DNA from: Mikania micrantha
Lineage: Eukaryota; Streptophyta; Magnoliopsida; Asterales; Asteraceae
Direction of reading: 5' to 3'
Assembly: GCA_009363875.1 (NCBI GenBank)
Contig: CM018690.1
Coordinates: 16,075,692-16,139,691 of the forward strand
Length of the DNA: 64,000 nucleotides
Positions 19,805 to 33,243 of this stretch are shown piece by piece. The first letter of the stretch is position 1. Each line of letters starts with the position of its first letter. Made by a program: the position numbers and the translations under genes. The notes under the pieces were generated by a model. That model saw nothing but the letters and a program-made list of their open reading frames with translations, had not been told where the DNA came from and searched no databases.

Positions 19805-22800
19805 ATGAACATGTATTAACCGGAATGTTCACAAATCTACTTCCGATTAACTAATCTCTATGCCATCATTCCTGGCTGAGCAAAGCAATTTCAATGTACT
19901 TTCTCTGAAAATGGGAAAGATGGTTTAGGGTTTTTTTCTTTTGTGTGTGTGTGAAGATACTGGCTCGGAATGAATGGAATTCTTTTCTCTTTCATTCGTA
20001 TATATAGGAGATAGTGGGTGTGACATCCAGTACCATATCGTCCGGCAAATCCGTACGGTATGTGTACTTCCACTATTTACTGTGTGTAAATACATGTATG
20101 TGAACAGTGTTTGTGTTAACAGAAATCAAAATACAAGAAACGGTTGTACGTATTTATGTGTAAACTTAAATGCTGTAACTACAACACACACGATAAACAA
20201 TAGTTGTTAGTATTTAGGTGAAAACCTAAGTACAGTTAAAACAACGAATCAAGAGAAACAACAGAGTTCAGGTAAATAACAAGAACAAGTTGGTTGCGAT
20301 ATGATATCCACAGATGACAGGAATCAGATGGCCGACAAATCAGTACAAAGACAATGTGAAAACATGATGTTTAGTTGAGTCCGTCAGTGAGGAAATACAA
20401 TTCAAACACAAATGCAGTGTTATTTCAAAATAACGAACTGATAGTGTGTTTGTGTGGGTGACGATTCACACAAACATATCTGCGAGTTTGGAGTTCTGAT
20501 ATAATGACTGAAAAGTAGAAAACAAAAGTCAGAAAGCAAAACCCTCGTCGTGTTCGTTCGGGTGATGATTTGAACGAATATGCGCGAAGGCGACGCGTTC
20601 TGACGAAACGAAAACGAAAACACGGCATGAACGAAAATAATTTAATAAAATATAATAAATAACATTTTACAATTTTGAAACTAATCAAAAATTAAATAAA
20701 GAAGCCTATTGTATTTTAAAATCCGTAAACACGCGCGTTACGTTCAGGAAACGTAACGAAAACGCGAACCGAGCAACCGAAACGAACCCGAACATCCTCG
20801 GGATATAAAAAGCCTTAAATGAGGCTTTCTTCCTCATTTCACCCTCCCCACTCGCTCTCTAAAAGCCATTTCCGGCTCCCTCTCTCACTAAAAACCCTAA
20901 TCTTCTCTCTACCATATCTCTCTCAATACTCAACCAAATCCTTCCATCTTTGGACCAAATCAAAGCTCTTGACCTCTACTACATGAAAGTACAACCGATC
21001 TAGAAAGAAACCCATCTGGAATCGAGGTACGAGGCTGTGAACATCACGAAAATTAGGGTTTCTTCACCCTTGGTCGACTCATTCATCTAAAACCGGTTCT
21101 AGACCCTCTCCCTCGAAACCTAGGACCACGACGACCAGCCTTAGTGTACACTACTTTCAAACACACCTTAACATCTTGAGATGGGGAGCAGCCATGGGCC
21201 TAACCTTGCTGTGGCCGAATGGGAAGCTCATATGACCGAATGAGCAGCTCCGACCGAACCAACAAGCTGGCCGAATGGCCTTATTCGACCACCACACTCA
21301 TTCTGTCGGCACACCCATTCGTCCCTAACCCTTTCGGCCAATACCCATCTCATTCGTCCAAGTTCATTCGTGAGATCATGCCCTTCGGACAACACCCATT
21401 CGTCCCTAACAGGTTTCAGGCGGCCAAGAACCAGCCAGTAACCTACCCTAGCCCATACGCTTGACATTTAGGCCCAACATCTTGATGTGCTGGACAAAAT
21501 GATCTGGTCCAGTAGCATTCTATTCGGCCACACCTTGTTCTTGTTCGGCCGACTCACATAACCCCATTCGGCCAAAGGATGCTAGCCCAGTAGCCAATAT
21601 GCGGCCCAACAGTGGTCTACGCGGTTCCTACAGCCCACTTTTACCTCAGGCCCATCAGTACTACACGGCCCAATGACATGTAGCAGGCCCAACAGCATGT
21701 GTTGGCCCAGAAAAACCCTTTCAGCCCATTCAGTTGGCCCATGGTTTGTTCGGCCCAGTTATTCGGCCCATAGCTTACCTTGTGCAGCCGACGTGTTATT
21801 AGGCCCAGGAAACTTGGCCCACACAACTACCTTCGGCCCAATGAAGTTTCGGCCCACAAAGTTCACGAGCTAATCTAGCATCTTAAACAAACTTAATTAT
21901 AATAAGATGCATGGAATTATTAACCTAATATACTACAAAGGTGGCGATAGTTTGGTGTTAGTTTCATAAAGCTTAAAAACGTTGTGTTTTGGGTTAAGTA
22001 ACAAGTGATTTCAAACAATGAGGCAAAGGGAACAATGAACATGCAAATTCTTTTACAAAATACTAATGCTTGTGCATCTATGACCTAGAGTCTAGATTTG
22101 TGTTTATAAACTATAAAGGTTAACAAGAATATACAACATGATAAGGTCAAAACAAAGTTAAACACAAGACAAGTAACAAGATATGCTAATATTAATATGA
22201 ATTAGATAAGTGTTAGTAAAAATCTAGAACAATTGAACGAAGGGTCGAACAACGACCGAGACTTACGATTGTTAGCCAAAGGTTATGGCTAACACATACA
22301 CACACACAAACCCCTATTAACTTACACTTACAAATTATAAACAACGTGAAATCAATACAGGATCGTGAAAACAAACTCAAGTACAAACAAGAGCGCGTGC
22401 ATTCTCGTTTAAGCTAAGTCAACCCTCAACAACAACAAGGTGAGTTCATATGCCCCTTTTCTTTAATCTTAACTGAGTTTCAATCTTCAGGGCTGAGAAA
22501 CATGCTTACTTTTATTTACTTAAAAGTTTTGCTTAACAAATTGCTATTACATTGATTATAGATAATACAAACTGTTTATTATCGCTTATCTTTGTATGCA
22601 TGCTTGTATGATCATGATGTGACAGGAATAATCAGATGAACAAGATAATATATCTTATTAATTCATCAACGCATTAGAATAACATAGTTGTAAGATCTTA
22701 ACTTATAACACTTAGTTATTCTTACATAAATAAACATCGGAACAATCATAGGAAAACATACGAATGATATGAAGATACTATGTATCTTTGTAATACCATT

Positions 22801-24526
22801 CGATACAAGAGTTAAGTAAGTGTATTAGGACAAGTCCTTTTAACACTTAGCTTTACAACTCAACACGTATTACAAGAGAACACGGAACCAAGAATGATAA
22901 TCATGATAATGTAACTTCATGATAACAACATCATTCACTCAAATAATTAACATAATGTAATAAGACAAGTTCTTATTTAACCTTGTTAATAACACGGAAA
23001 ACATATGACATTGAGGACAATAACACGAATGAACGTAATTACAATTAGTTACTATTGACTTGTTGTATTATATCACTTCAATCATGTGCCACTAGTTCAA
23101 GTTGATCATGTAAGCCCCTTTAATTCGCTGACCAGTTAGTTTGACGTGACTAAACCGACGATAGCATAGTGGTACCATAGGTTTGACAAACCTCTAGCTT
23201 GTAGGGCTAGTATGTTGATCGTATTGATTCATTGGCCGGTAACGTATGACCGGTGACAGGGCGACTTCAAGTCAGGTTCTGGAAAGCGACACATGGTGAT
23301 ATTAATCTGCAGTGATAAGTAATTAATCCATCGTTTCTTGTTGTCTAGTAGAATGAGTAAATTATATTCTCATGTCATATTACTAGTAACTGTTTCGATG
23401 AGGTCATTGGGTATACAAAGTGGTAGAGGTAAATCGGATACATTGAAATCTGATTACGTGAGGATTTCAATGGATTCCTTTTAGGCTCTATGCACTATAG
23501 TTCAAGAACAAATTACAAGTGATTAACTAACACTCTTAATATTTAAAAGTGAAACAATAGTTAACCCCACAAATAATGGAATAATATAAGGACCAGATTA
23601 AATTAATCTAAATTCCTTAATACATTGAGGGATTATCAATACTTCGGTTTGATAACTAAACCCCTCATATTATATTATTCTACATATGATATAACAGATG
23701 AATACATATCAGACATGTGGTGGGATGGCGTCTAGGCTTGACCCTTTCGTATGCTCTATATATAAGCATGCTTGATCAGGTGATACCCTACTTGTACATA
23801 TAACTAAGGAGAGGCCATTGGGTGGAACAGGTGAATCAATCATTTCAAGTATCCAGTATGACTTTGTTATTGTGTGTGGACAATTCAAGATTTTCAATAT
23901 TCAAACTCATAAACTCACCAAGCTAGTGTTGACTTTGTTTAAATGCATGTTTTCTCAGGTGACGAAAAGGTGTAGCTACTTATATGCACGGATTAACTAG
24001 TGGACTTTTAGAAGACCTAACTACTTTTGATGTTGCATACTTTTGATGACTAAACTATGAATCATCTTCTGTATATCTTATACAGATACAAGATATAGTT
24101 ACATTGATTCTTTTTGGTAGATTTACTTGATTAAATTATGAACGCTACATTGTAATTTAATCTTGTAATTTTATATCATGGATGTGTTAGCATTTCTCAT
24201 TTATTTATCATGTGTTATGTAAACAATCTGATCATTTGATTACCACTCAAGATATCGCGCCCCGGGAACCTTCCGCCCGACGGGAAAACCCGATCCGTTC
24301 CCGCCGGCTCGGGGTGTGACAGTGAGTCCCCGTATCTGTTTGTCAAGAAGAATTGGGGATCGTTCCTTATTGTAGGGCCCACCATAACCGTTTTTGTTAT
24401 TTTTTGTCTTGTCTGTTTTTTTCATGTGTGGGTACATATGCATATTTATATGCACATGTATGTGTGTAAGCACAGATACTACGACCATTAAGACTATTTT
24501 ATTTTACAAATAGCCTTACGCCTTCA
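19805..24526 (-). repeat. 5' LTR of the Tat element, split by a solo LTR
   Basis: The two parts, 19805-20018 and 24327-24526 (plus one copy of the inner duplication), rejoin to about 412 bp matching 8433-8844. The minus-strand TATA box is at 19998-20007. The foreign insert starts 11 bases upstream of it in transcription sense. Confidence 0.9.
20019..24321 (+). mobile_element. 4.3-kb solo LTR nested in the Tat 5' LTR
   Basis: The segment starts TGTGACATCC and ends CGGGGTGTGACA, flanked by GTGGG (20014-20018) and GTGAG (24322-24326), a 5-bp duplication with one later change. It contains no gag or pol. A promoter-like block is present: TATAAAA at 20804-20810 followed by a CT-rich leader. The size and TG/CA ends fit the very long LTRs of some plant chromovirus-type gypsy elements. 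Repeated GGCCCA and TTCGGCC words fill 21200-21870. Confidence 0.82.
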
Positions 24527-24799
24527 ACTATTTAAAGCTCGGTTTGTTGATTGGTCAAGCTCTAGTCATTCAAGGATTAAGACCCACTTGGATACTTAAA
24601 AGGAACGAACATGGTTAGACATGGGTTCACATCGCTTTTGGTATGTATCTTGTTTGCTTTATACATTTAAATTAATAATCTTAACATGACCTTGTTTTCT
24701 TATGGAAGTTTCAATATATGTATCTACAAGAAAATAGTTTAAGACTATCTTAGCTAAATTTTTATTTGTATTTATTTATAGTTAACTATTACAAGATGA

Positions 24800-24991
24800 T
24801 GTCAAAGAGCTTGTAGCTCAACTGATATTCAATGATTCTCATAATACTTAGGCTATGTAAGGTCATGCATTCAAATCCTAGTCAAAGCAGTCGGTAAAGG
24901 GTTTTATAGTGCATAGGTTGCTGTGTCTGAGAGATTCATTTGGTTTATGAAAAAGGACGTCACTAAGCCTTAGTTTGCTATTAAAAAAAGG
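24800..24991 (+). mobile_element. tRNA-derived SINE
   Basis: The 192-bp insertion is flanked by the 13-bp direct repeat TATTACAAGATGA (24787-24799 and 24992-25004). It has a pol III A box (TAGCTCAACTGA, 24814-24825) and B box (CATTCAAATCC, 24868-24878), and ends in an A-rich tail. No coding capacity. Confidence 0.9.
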
Positions 24992-25004
24992 TATTACAAG
25001 ATGA

Positions 25005-26664
25005 GATACTAGTAAGACATCTGCAATCCTTTCAAAATACTCGGGTTCAAACCTTTTTTAAGATGTCTTGTATGGCCATCGCTGTCAAAAAAAAATCGTT
25101 TTTTAATAATTTATTTTTAGTAAACTAATATATTTATAAAAGAGTTATTTACATTGAAAGTCCTTGAAGTTTAGAAAATGTAACATGTTTGGGCACTCAT
25201 TGTCTAAAATAACAAGTTTGGGCTTTACGCTTCTATATTTTTTTAACTAGTTTGAGTATTTAAGCTAACTTTTGTTAACCTTTACTTCAGATTAGGTAAC
25301 TTTTACTTTATATTAGGTTAAAAGGATTTAAATAATTTTTTAACTCTTTGAATATCATAATATCTTATTTAAGGGTGTTCATTGAATTAGATGACAGTTA
25401 AGTTAGGTATTTTTAGTATCTTTTTCGAAATCCGACCCGAAAAAGAAATATGATTATATAATCTAAATCTAACTAAATAAACTGAATAACCCGAACAAGC
25501 ATGATTTTACATCCAAATAAACATGGTCCCTTCAAGTTGTATGGATGTCCTACCTGAATAAGAAATATTCTATATATCCGATATCTGGTTCGACTCAAAT
25601 AAAAATCGGTTATCCAACATGATCGAACATATTCGAATATCTGGACAAGAATTTAGATCGATTTTTAAATTTAGGTTTCAAATACGATTTAGATTTCTGA
25701 TTTAGGTTCCTTAAACAGCCATAATCTTTTCCCTTAAATGCCCTTTATGATAATGTGCTTTCACTTAGGTTTCCAACTGTAGTTTTCAGATTGTGGTGGT
25801 CAAGACATGTGCCTTAAATATCGCTTGTTAAAGGCATCCATGAACATTATGCTATGAACCTTTATTAACCAACGTCAATTTTTTTTTTCTTTTTTTTCCT
25901 CCCTAATATTATGTTTATAAATGATGCAGTAACCTGATGCATTTTATTTTAATTCTATTTTGAGGTATATTGCATATGTAATAAGAAAAAAGTCATATTG
26001 CTTATTATATTAGTAATTGTCGTTTCTTACTTTCTTTGAAGATTTTCTTACACCTTTTTTTTTCTTTTTTTTTTTTTGAGAAAATAAAGCTTTTCATTTT
26101 AGTTTGATGTAAAATACTTGTGAATTCAAAAATCTAAAAATTTAGCTATTATTTATTGTCGCATTCTACGTTTATCAAAACTTCTATTTAGGTTAAATTA
26201 AAGTTGTATTTTTAAACAAACAACAATAACATTACCCATAAAATATCACTTTAAATAACAAAGTGTTATTAATTACACCTCAACTATACATTCCTTTTAA
26301 GCTTGATATAAAACACTTTTAATAATAAATAAAAAACAACTAATAATAATATACGTAGCATATAAAGTTATTATATAACAATTATACACTTGCATAAAAA
26401 GATTACGCATATTTCTCAAAGTACTTGTTTATATTCACTAATGGTGTGCTCGAATATCATAAATCGTTGAATATATTTGTTCATCAACTTGCATAAACAC
26501 AAAAAAAATATACGTGCAGAAAAAATTACACGCTACTTGATGATCAAGACTTATTGTGACAATTGCATTTGTGAATTTCGTCATCAATGACGTGAACACA
26601 TTTGGTCGTGCTTGAAATCCACGTTGATTTAGCTATTGTAATTATTACAAGTTGATAGTATGCG
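25005..26664. other. AT-rich intergenic DNA
   Basis: No gene is recognised. The block 25370-25720 (GGGTGTTCATTGAATT, CCGACCCGAA) resembles a worn non-autonomous hAT-type repeat, but ends could not be fixed. Confidence 0.45.
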
Positions 26665-27580
26665 AGAAATAGTGAACACAGGGGAAAACCGTGCGCAAAA
26701 CGGAGTTCCGGATTCTCCGTAATCGCAAAACGAAGAAAAATACAAAAATTTGAGAAATTTGGTGTCTCGCGGTACGCCTACTCCAAATGGGGCATGCCAG
26801 GTGATACGCGCGGACTCTGAAAAATATCTGAGACTCCGGTTAGCTTTGCGGTATGCCTAGCACCAAGCCGCCACGCCAGGCGATACGCGAGGGGTGAGGC
26901 GGTGGAAAAAGTTGGTCAACTTAATCAGATTTCATGCATATCACAATTTCATTAGTTTTCTCGAACATACTCGTCCCAGAAGCGTACCAGACGAATTTTT
27001 GAGCCTCAAACCTCAGACTTGAAGCCTTCTAAACCTACGGATCGCACCAGGGATTGTGTTTACAAGTTCTGATCGTTGTTTTGCAGTCGAAACTCCGTCT
27101 GATTATGTAACGGTTTGTTTTAACCTTCTAGTTTGACAACCCATTCACTGGGAGGTTTGCATCTCCCCTGGTGTGAATGTTTGTTACCTGTTTCCGAAAC
27201 ACTTTCTTAATGTTAGTGATAGACATTAAGATAATGAGGTATTAAGATATTTACCGACGGGTACTATCTTCGTAAAACACATAATTGTCCGAAAGGAACT
27301 AGATACGGGTCCCATGGTTATCTGGAATTGAATATCTTGAGAACTTGTATATCATGACATATCATATGGTTTAACTTAAACTTTACGAACTCACCAGCTT
27401 TGTGCTAATCTTTCGAAAACATTTTTGCTGGAAGACAATGACTTACGGTGATGCTGCACTTCAAACACTTGTAAATGAATAAGTTAGTTTGTGTAATAAA
27501 CTTAGTTGTAAACTGTAATGTTGGTTGTAACGACGAACCTTGTAATTTATTTATTTTAAGTTAATCTGTGTGTTGTGATA
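26665..27580 (+). repeat. LTR fragment related to the solo LTR at 13437-15624
   Basis: It contains CCGTGCGCAAAACGGAGTTC, ATCGCAAAACGAAGAAAAAT and TGCAGTCGAAACTCCG, which match the reverse complement of 15100-15550 with moderate divergence. The hairpin units here have changed to CTCGCGGTACGCC. Neither end with a target duplication was found. Confidence 0.7.
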
Positions 27581-27706
27581 ACGCCCAATTTGCGGTGAAC
27601 ACATATAATGTATATATGTGTGGGACTTCAAGGGGCCAAAGTGAAATTGCACCAATTTTAACGTTATTTTACTTATTTTGTGAAAATAACGTTAAAAATG
27701 TTGGGA

Positions 27707-27865
27707 TGATCAACTTCAAACGATAACTTTGAGCCATGGACTTCTTTGGAGCAGCCTCTCTATCCCAACTGGGATAGGGGGTAAGGTTTGTGTCTATCCT
27801 TTCCCCCAGAACCTACTGAAAATCGGGAATATACTGGGTAAGTTTGTTCGTGTGTTGTGATACTG
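27707..27865 (+). mobile_element. SINE-like insert, 3' domain
   Basis: GCAGCCTCTCTATCCCAACT, GGGTAAGGTTTGTGTC and CCCCCAGAACCTACT follow the layout of the 3' domain of a common eudicot SINE family (CTCT-pyrimidine tract, GGTAAGG, CCCCAGACC, then a TTG-rich tail). The promoter half is not clear. Confidence 0.45.
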
Positions 27866-27910
27866 GATCAAGTAAGTCACACCTCATCTCTGAGACTTCA
27901 CCACTATGCT

Positions 27911-28481
27911 CAGTGTTGTAAAAATCGGCCTAGGCGGCCGCCTAGGCGGCGCCTAGGCGCTAGGCGCCCACCTTCTGTGTAATTTTTGGCCTAGGCGGTG
28001 CCTAGGCGCTAGGCGGTGCTAGGCGGCCTAGGCGGGGTCTAGCCGGTCTAGGCGGGGCCTAGGCGGCCTAGGCGGCCCGATCAGATTTTTATTTTTTTTT
28101 CACTTTTTTGACTTTTTTTTGGCTTTTTTTGACTTTTTTATGGTAAAAAGGGACCCATTTCATGATTATTTAGACATTTCTCAATCAAAAATCTTTAATA
28201 TGTCTCTGAAACATCGAATTCAAGCAGTTAACATCGAAATTTATCTCTAAACTTTGAACTCAGTGTTTAAGTTTGCACTTTAAAGTACTTTTTTAGTATA
28301 TTTAAGTATATTTTTTAAATTATTTGAAGTATTATATTAAATTGATATTGATGTGTGTATATAATATATATTTGTAAAATTACATATAAAAATTCCAATC
28401 CGCCTAGCGCCGATTAATCCCGATTAATCCCTAGGCGGTACCTCGCCGCCCGACTAGCGCCTAGCGACTTTTACAACCATG
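27911..28481. mobile_element. Non-autonomous hAT element with CCTAGGCGG repeats
   Basis: The 8-bp target duplication ACTATGCT is exact (27903-27910 and 28482-28489). The ends CAGTGTTGTAAAAATCG and CATGGTTGTAAAAGTCG (reverse complement of the right end) are inverted repeats. Inside, the left 170 bases are almost entirely CCTAGGCGG/CGCCTAGG words and the right end carries GCCTAGCGCC words. The middle is AT-rich with no ORF. Confidence 0.92.
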
Positions 28482-28489
28482 ACTATGCT

Positions 28490-29987
28490 TACGCAACCTT
28501 CTTAGAGTGACGAATGACATTATCTCAGGTGACGTGAGGTGAGGGTGTGCCACTTATTACACATGATCGGTGATGGATTGGCATGTAAAACATGCATCAT
28601 TGCAATCCAGAAGTTGTTGAGGAAATATTCGAACATTGACAACATTATTGCAAACAAAACAAACCTTAATTAATAAATAAACGTTTCACTGCAATATCCA
28701 GTAGATAACTACAACAACCGCTGCACTTTACGGTAGGATCAGTCAGTAACATATATTCCATAAAGATGCATCTTTTCCCAGTCTGCTGTGCTCATCACGC
28801 CATATCCCTATATATATTGTGATGTCTGTTTTCTTGGTAAATGTGCATCAAGCTGGATTGTACTACCATTTATGCATGAGGTACAAGAAGCAAATGGCAA
28901 CCATGCATGTCACCAAATAATTGTTTCTTTATTTGGCATCTCAATAACGAAATCGTGTTTCATTAAGAATGCTTAAAAACGTAATTAAGAGGCATATATT
29001 TAAATTTGAATTTTCTGTTAAATAAACATTTGTTAAACAGGGGCGACTATAAGACTTGTATAAACACTTGTCTAGGCTTTCAATTTTTTTTTTAGAATTA
29101 TTCGTTGTATAAACACGTACAATATACATATCACTAATAGCTATTAAAAAAGAAAACATAACTACTGCTAGTAATTTGTTATTTGAACTAGTGAGATTCC
29201 CGCTCGCTGTCGCGGGTATTCTGCTATTATTCCGTATATCAAAACGCAAATATGTGTTGTCTATATGGTGTAAAGCGCTAAAAGGTAGCTGATGTAAACG
29301 TGTTGCTCGGCTGAGATAAGTATTTGATTATGATAACATATTCCTAAGGAATACAAACCAAACATAAGAATGCATTGATAAATCATAAACCAAATCATAA
29401 AATAAACTTTATGTTTTTTAATGAATATTATTATTTGAATAGTGTTATTTAACTATTTAGGAATATTTAATTATTAATATTATATAATTATTAGTATTAT
29501 GTCAATATTAATAGTAAATAAAATTATTAAATTCAAATAGTTTATGAAGTAATTAGGATTAAAATAATATAAATGATACAAATATTTGATAATGTACGGG
29601 AACACGACAAACCATTGAATAATGCGCAAAATTTATGCGACCGTTTGAGTTAGAAATTATATAAACTTTCGTCAGGTAATTTCGTTCAAGTTAACATAAT
29701 CACGACTATCATCAGATGACACAAGAACATGTTAAAAGCATGTAAATATTAAAAAAATGTGAGTAAAATAGATGAAGATTTAAAAATAATAGTTAAAGTT
29801 CTGGTCATAAGTGAAAATTTAGAATTAATGATTTTTTTGCAAAAGATACCAATGTTTTTTTGTTGAGGCGGTTCCTTTACAGCACAACATTTGGTTACCG
29901 ATTCATGCAAGTAAAGTTGTAAAGAATGCAGCTTTGGTAGTAAATGACGAACAATAATTGAAAATTGTATTATTATATAATAATGTG
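28490..29987. other. Intergenic DNA without recognisable genes
   Basis: The ORFs at 28788-28976 (plus) and 28941-29249 (minus) show no recognisable domain. The short GC-rich GATTCCCGCTCGCTGTCGCG at 29192-29211 resembles a widespread plant repeat but lacks defined ends. Confidence 0.5.
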
Positions 29988-29995
29988 ATTGTAAT

Positions 29996-30891
29996 TTAGT
30001 GGCGTACCCACCCCAAGCTTTGGGGGGCAGCCGCCCTCTCTGAATTTTTTTTTGGTAGTATATATATGTTAAAATCCTGATCGACCCCCTTAATATTTTG
30101 CAATTGCCCCCCTTAACTTTGAATAATTGGACTTATGTTGAGAATTTAAGTGATAGGTATACTTGTTTTTTTGATAAAGAGATACTTAAAAAAGTCTCTA
30201 TAGATGTTGTTTTGGATATACTTTTAAAAATAAAACTCAATAGGAACAACTATGTCTAACAATCTTAACTCATAACAAGATAAATGCGAACATTATAACA
30301 AGATAAATGCGAACATTTTGTAAACAATTATTGTATATTGGGTTGAAATGGGTAACCATATAACATAAATCATAACTTCAAATGGTTGATATGACTAACA
30401 CCTTAATACAACGCTTGATAAGATGGATAACTTTAAAATTTGGTGAATATAATGGATTTAAACGGATAAGAATGATCAGTATTATATTTGATTAGAAAAT
30501 CACTAAAAATTATTCAATTAAACAATTGGTTTAGTTACAATTCACTTTAACTTGAACAAAATTGTAGTTTTTTAAAATGATCCTTTTAAATCCAAACTAA
30601 TTTTCCTTAAAACTCATCCTAACCTGCACCCATCCTGACCCGCATCCGTTCTGATCTGCTACCTAACACAACCAAAGCCTCATACTTTACCAGGCATAAG
30701 AGCAACTTTAAATATAGTGTATTTTTATTATGTTTTTATATATGAAATTAAGTTTGTTTTTTTAACATGATCCGACCCGATTCAACCTAACCCGATCTGA
30801 ATAAAGAGAAAACAAATTATTATATAGCGATCCTCAAATGACCATAAAAATTTTTCGCCCCCAATAAAAAAATTTTCTGGGTTCGCCACTG
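29996..30891. mobile_element. Non-autonomous hAT element
   Basis: The ends TTAGTGGCGTACCCA and CAGTGGCGAACCCAG (reverse complement of the right end) form terminal inverted repeats. The flanking 8-bp repeats ATTGTAAT (29988-29995) and ATTGTAAA (30892-30899) differ at one base. Its 896 bp carry no transposase. Confidence 0.82.
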
Positions 30892-30899
30892 ATTGTAAA

Positions 30900-32759
30900 T
30901 ATGAGTTTATGTAACCTTCATGCGTAAAGGTAAGTAAGATATACTAATAGTTTCTTGTTTTAATATTAGTTAATATGTGTGGGGTTGGATGGAAATTGTT
31001 GTCAATCTACGGACCAAATTTGTAATATGTAGTATTTATACAATTGTGTATGTTGATTATCCTTAACAAAGTTTGAGAAGAGATGTAACTTGTCACGATT
31101 GATTGCTCGCACACAATTAGGTTAGGCATGCTTAGGAAGGCTCTCTGTTATTTGCTGACCATAACGAACCCCCTAAAAAGAACGGGGAGACCAGCACGAG
31201 GACACTTTGCTTTAGAACTTTAGTTAATACACATATTCTGTTGTATTTTGCTTGTGTCGTTCACTTGTTAAAATTAATTTATTGTTAGTGATACATATTG
31301 TTTTATTCAACAATTCTTTTTGGTAACAAAGTGTTTGCTGAGACTTTTTGGTTACACAGAAATTTAATAGTAATTGTTAGACACCAGACTTTAAATCTCA
31401 ATACGACCCCCAAACAGTTGAGTCGGTCTTGTTAAATTGCAATTATTGAAAGTAAATATAATTTGTCAAATTCTAATCTTATCGTCAAATATCATGTTTT
31501 AAGTGTTATGGTTGTAATGAGTAGGGAACATCGGCATCAAATGTGTCATATAGATGTCTAATTGGTCACTTTTTGGTTGGAGTTGAATTGGTGTTAACGT
31601 GTCTCACTTTTGGTAGACTTTGCATTGTGGTTCACTTTCCTTTTCTACGTCAAAAGATCAAGTTCATGCACCCAACATACACTATCCAAAATAGCATATT
31701 CAATATATAGGCCAACATCCATTAATCACTAGCTTGTACGTACGTATTTCGGTACTTATATGTTTTGTATATTTAACACAAGATTACTACCTATTATTCA
31801 AGATAGTTGACATGTATATGACACCGTGACACGTATATATGGTGTACATTTCTATACACGTTTTTGAATTGAAATGACATCCATACACGCACGCTTTGCA
31901 ACTATAACATGTTAAAATAGATCACTATACATGTTGAGGTTTGTCAAAATAACTATAACAACTCTATTGGAATATATAATAGGGACAAAGACTTATTAAA
32001 AGTCAATTTTAGAAGCATTAGAAAATATATAATTTAATTAGTGCCGTTTCAAACTTTCTGTGTGGTCAATCTAGAGTCGTACAGGATTAGGAGTGGTTTC
32101 ACGAGATGGAATTAATATATACACCTAAAAGTTAGGCTTTTATTAAAAAAAATTATTTATGTTTTATAAATCTTGTTTGATTTTAAGCTTACAAATTTTG
32201 TTTGATTTAAGGTGTCTTACTTGTCTGATAAGAGTTAAACGAAAATTTAAAAATAATAAAATCACTTTTGATAATTATTTGAGTTAGTTACGGTTTTTTT
32301 AATGTGGTTTATAATAATTTCTACTTTTTAAAATACCATTATTATTAAAAAAAATATCAAATAATAATAATAATAATAACAATAATAATAATAATAACCC
32401 CTTCACCCTTTTCTTTTTAGTTTTATTTTTTATCTAACAATAATATTTTGGTTAATTCACAAGAAAAGTTACTACAAGAATTTGCAAGACCGGAGACTTG
32501 ATAAAAAAGATAAAAAGAAAAAGGCCAAAAGCATAAACGCTAGGCAATAAAAAGTTGGATTGTTGCCGAAAAAACGACATGTGAACGAGAACAATAAATT
32601 TATATAATTACTTTTACCAGTCGTTTTAACCGCATATTTTATGGTATATCGTTCAGTAGTTTTAACCTCATATTATTAAGTCTATAATTTTAGCAATTTT
32701 GATGGTGCTTGTTTCTAATATAAGTAACCCCTCAAATTTCATAAATTGTTACTTTTATC
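30900..32759. other. AT-rich intergenic DNA
   Basis: Nothing is recognised except a short (AAT)n run at 32358-32396. Confidence 0.55.
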
Positions 32760-33243
32760 TAGCGGTGTAAATGAATCAAACTGTCACGTAAACTACTATA
32801 GAGATCAGATTGGTTAAAAGCTCAAACAAGCCGCCTAAAGAAACTGGAGCCCGATCCTCAAAATATGTCTCATATCATTATCGAGCCCAAGTTTGAGCTT
32901 CACATATTGAGCTCGAGCCGACTCACGATTTATTTATATAAATTTTTATTTAATCTAATAAATGATATTTATATAAATAATTATTTTTACATGTACAATT
33001 ATGATAAATATAATTAAATCAGGTATATAAAGTCACATATGATAAATATAGTTAAAATACATGTAAAATTAATAATAAAAATAAACTAATTAAATACGAA
33101 ATGAGTCGCGCCAGCTTAGCCAAGTTCGAATTTGAAAATTTTCCTACAAATGAGCTTAAACTCGATCACTTTTAAGTAAAACGAGCCAAACTTAACGTTT
33201 GCCTTAACGAGCTTGGGTTTGGCTCGGCTCATTTTTGCCCCTA
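32760..33243. mobile_element. Probable hAT-type MITE
   Basis: The left end TAGCGGTGTAAATGAATC and the right end (reverse complement TAGGGGCAAAAATGAGCCGA) are imperfect inverted repeats. Both arms contain GAGCTCGAGCC/GAGCTTGGG words. Flanking CTTTTATC and CTTTAAAG match only partly, so the target duplication is uncertain. Confidence 0.55.

Larger units (their letters stand above)
8433..24526 (-). mobile_element. Tat-lineage Ty3/gypsy retrotransposon with antisense gene and nested solo LTRs
   Basis: The element is oriented on the minus strand. The 5-bp target duplication ACTAT lies at 8428-8432 and 24527-24531. Both LTRs begin TGAA(G/C)ATGTATTAAC and end GCCTTCA. In minus-strand order: 5' LTR (24526-19805, split by a 4.3-kb solo LTR), primer site, gag, a short RT piece, integrase, a long non-coding region with a second solo LTR and a 56-bp tandem repeat, an antisense gene, a foldback element, a polypurine tract and the 3' LTR (8844-8433). 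Without the two solo LTRs the element is about 9.6 kb. By hand count the LTRs differ at about 16 of 412 positions. Deletions and stops make it non-autonomous. Confidence 0.92.

Noticed and set aside
20019..24321. Host gene inside the 4.3-kb insert
   Set aside because: The ORFs at 21219-21873 come from GGCCCA/TTCGGCC word repeats and are open on both strands; the segment has LTR ends, a target duplication and no gene-like frame.
28730..28976. Possible small gene or microRNA precursor near CATGCATG-rich sequence
   Set aside because: No long complementary arms and no recognisable protein were found.
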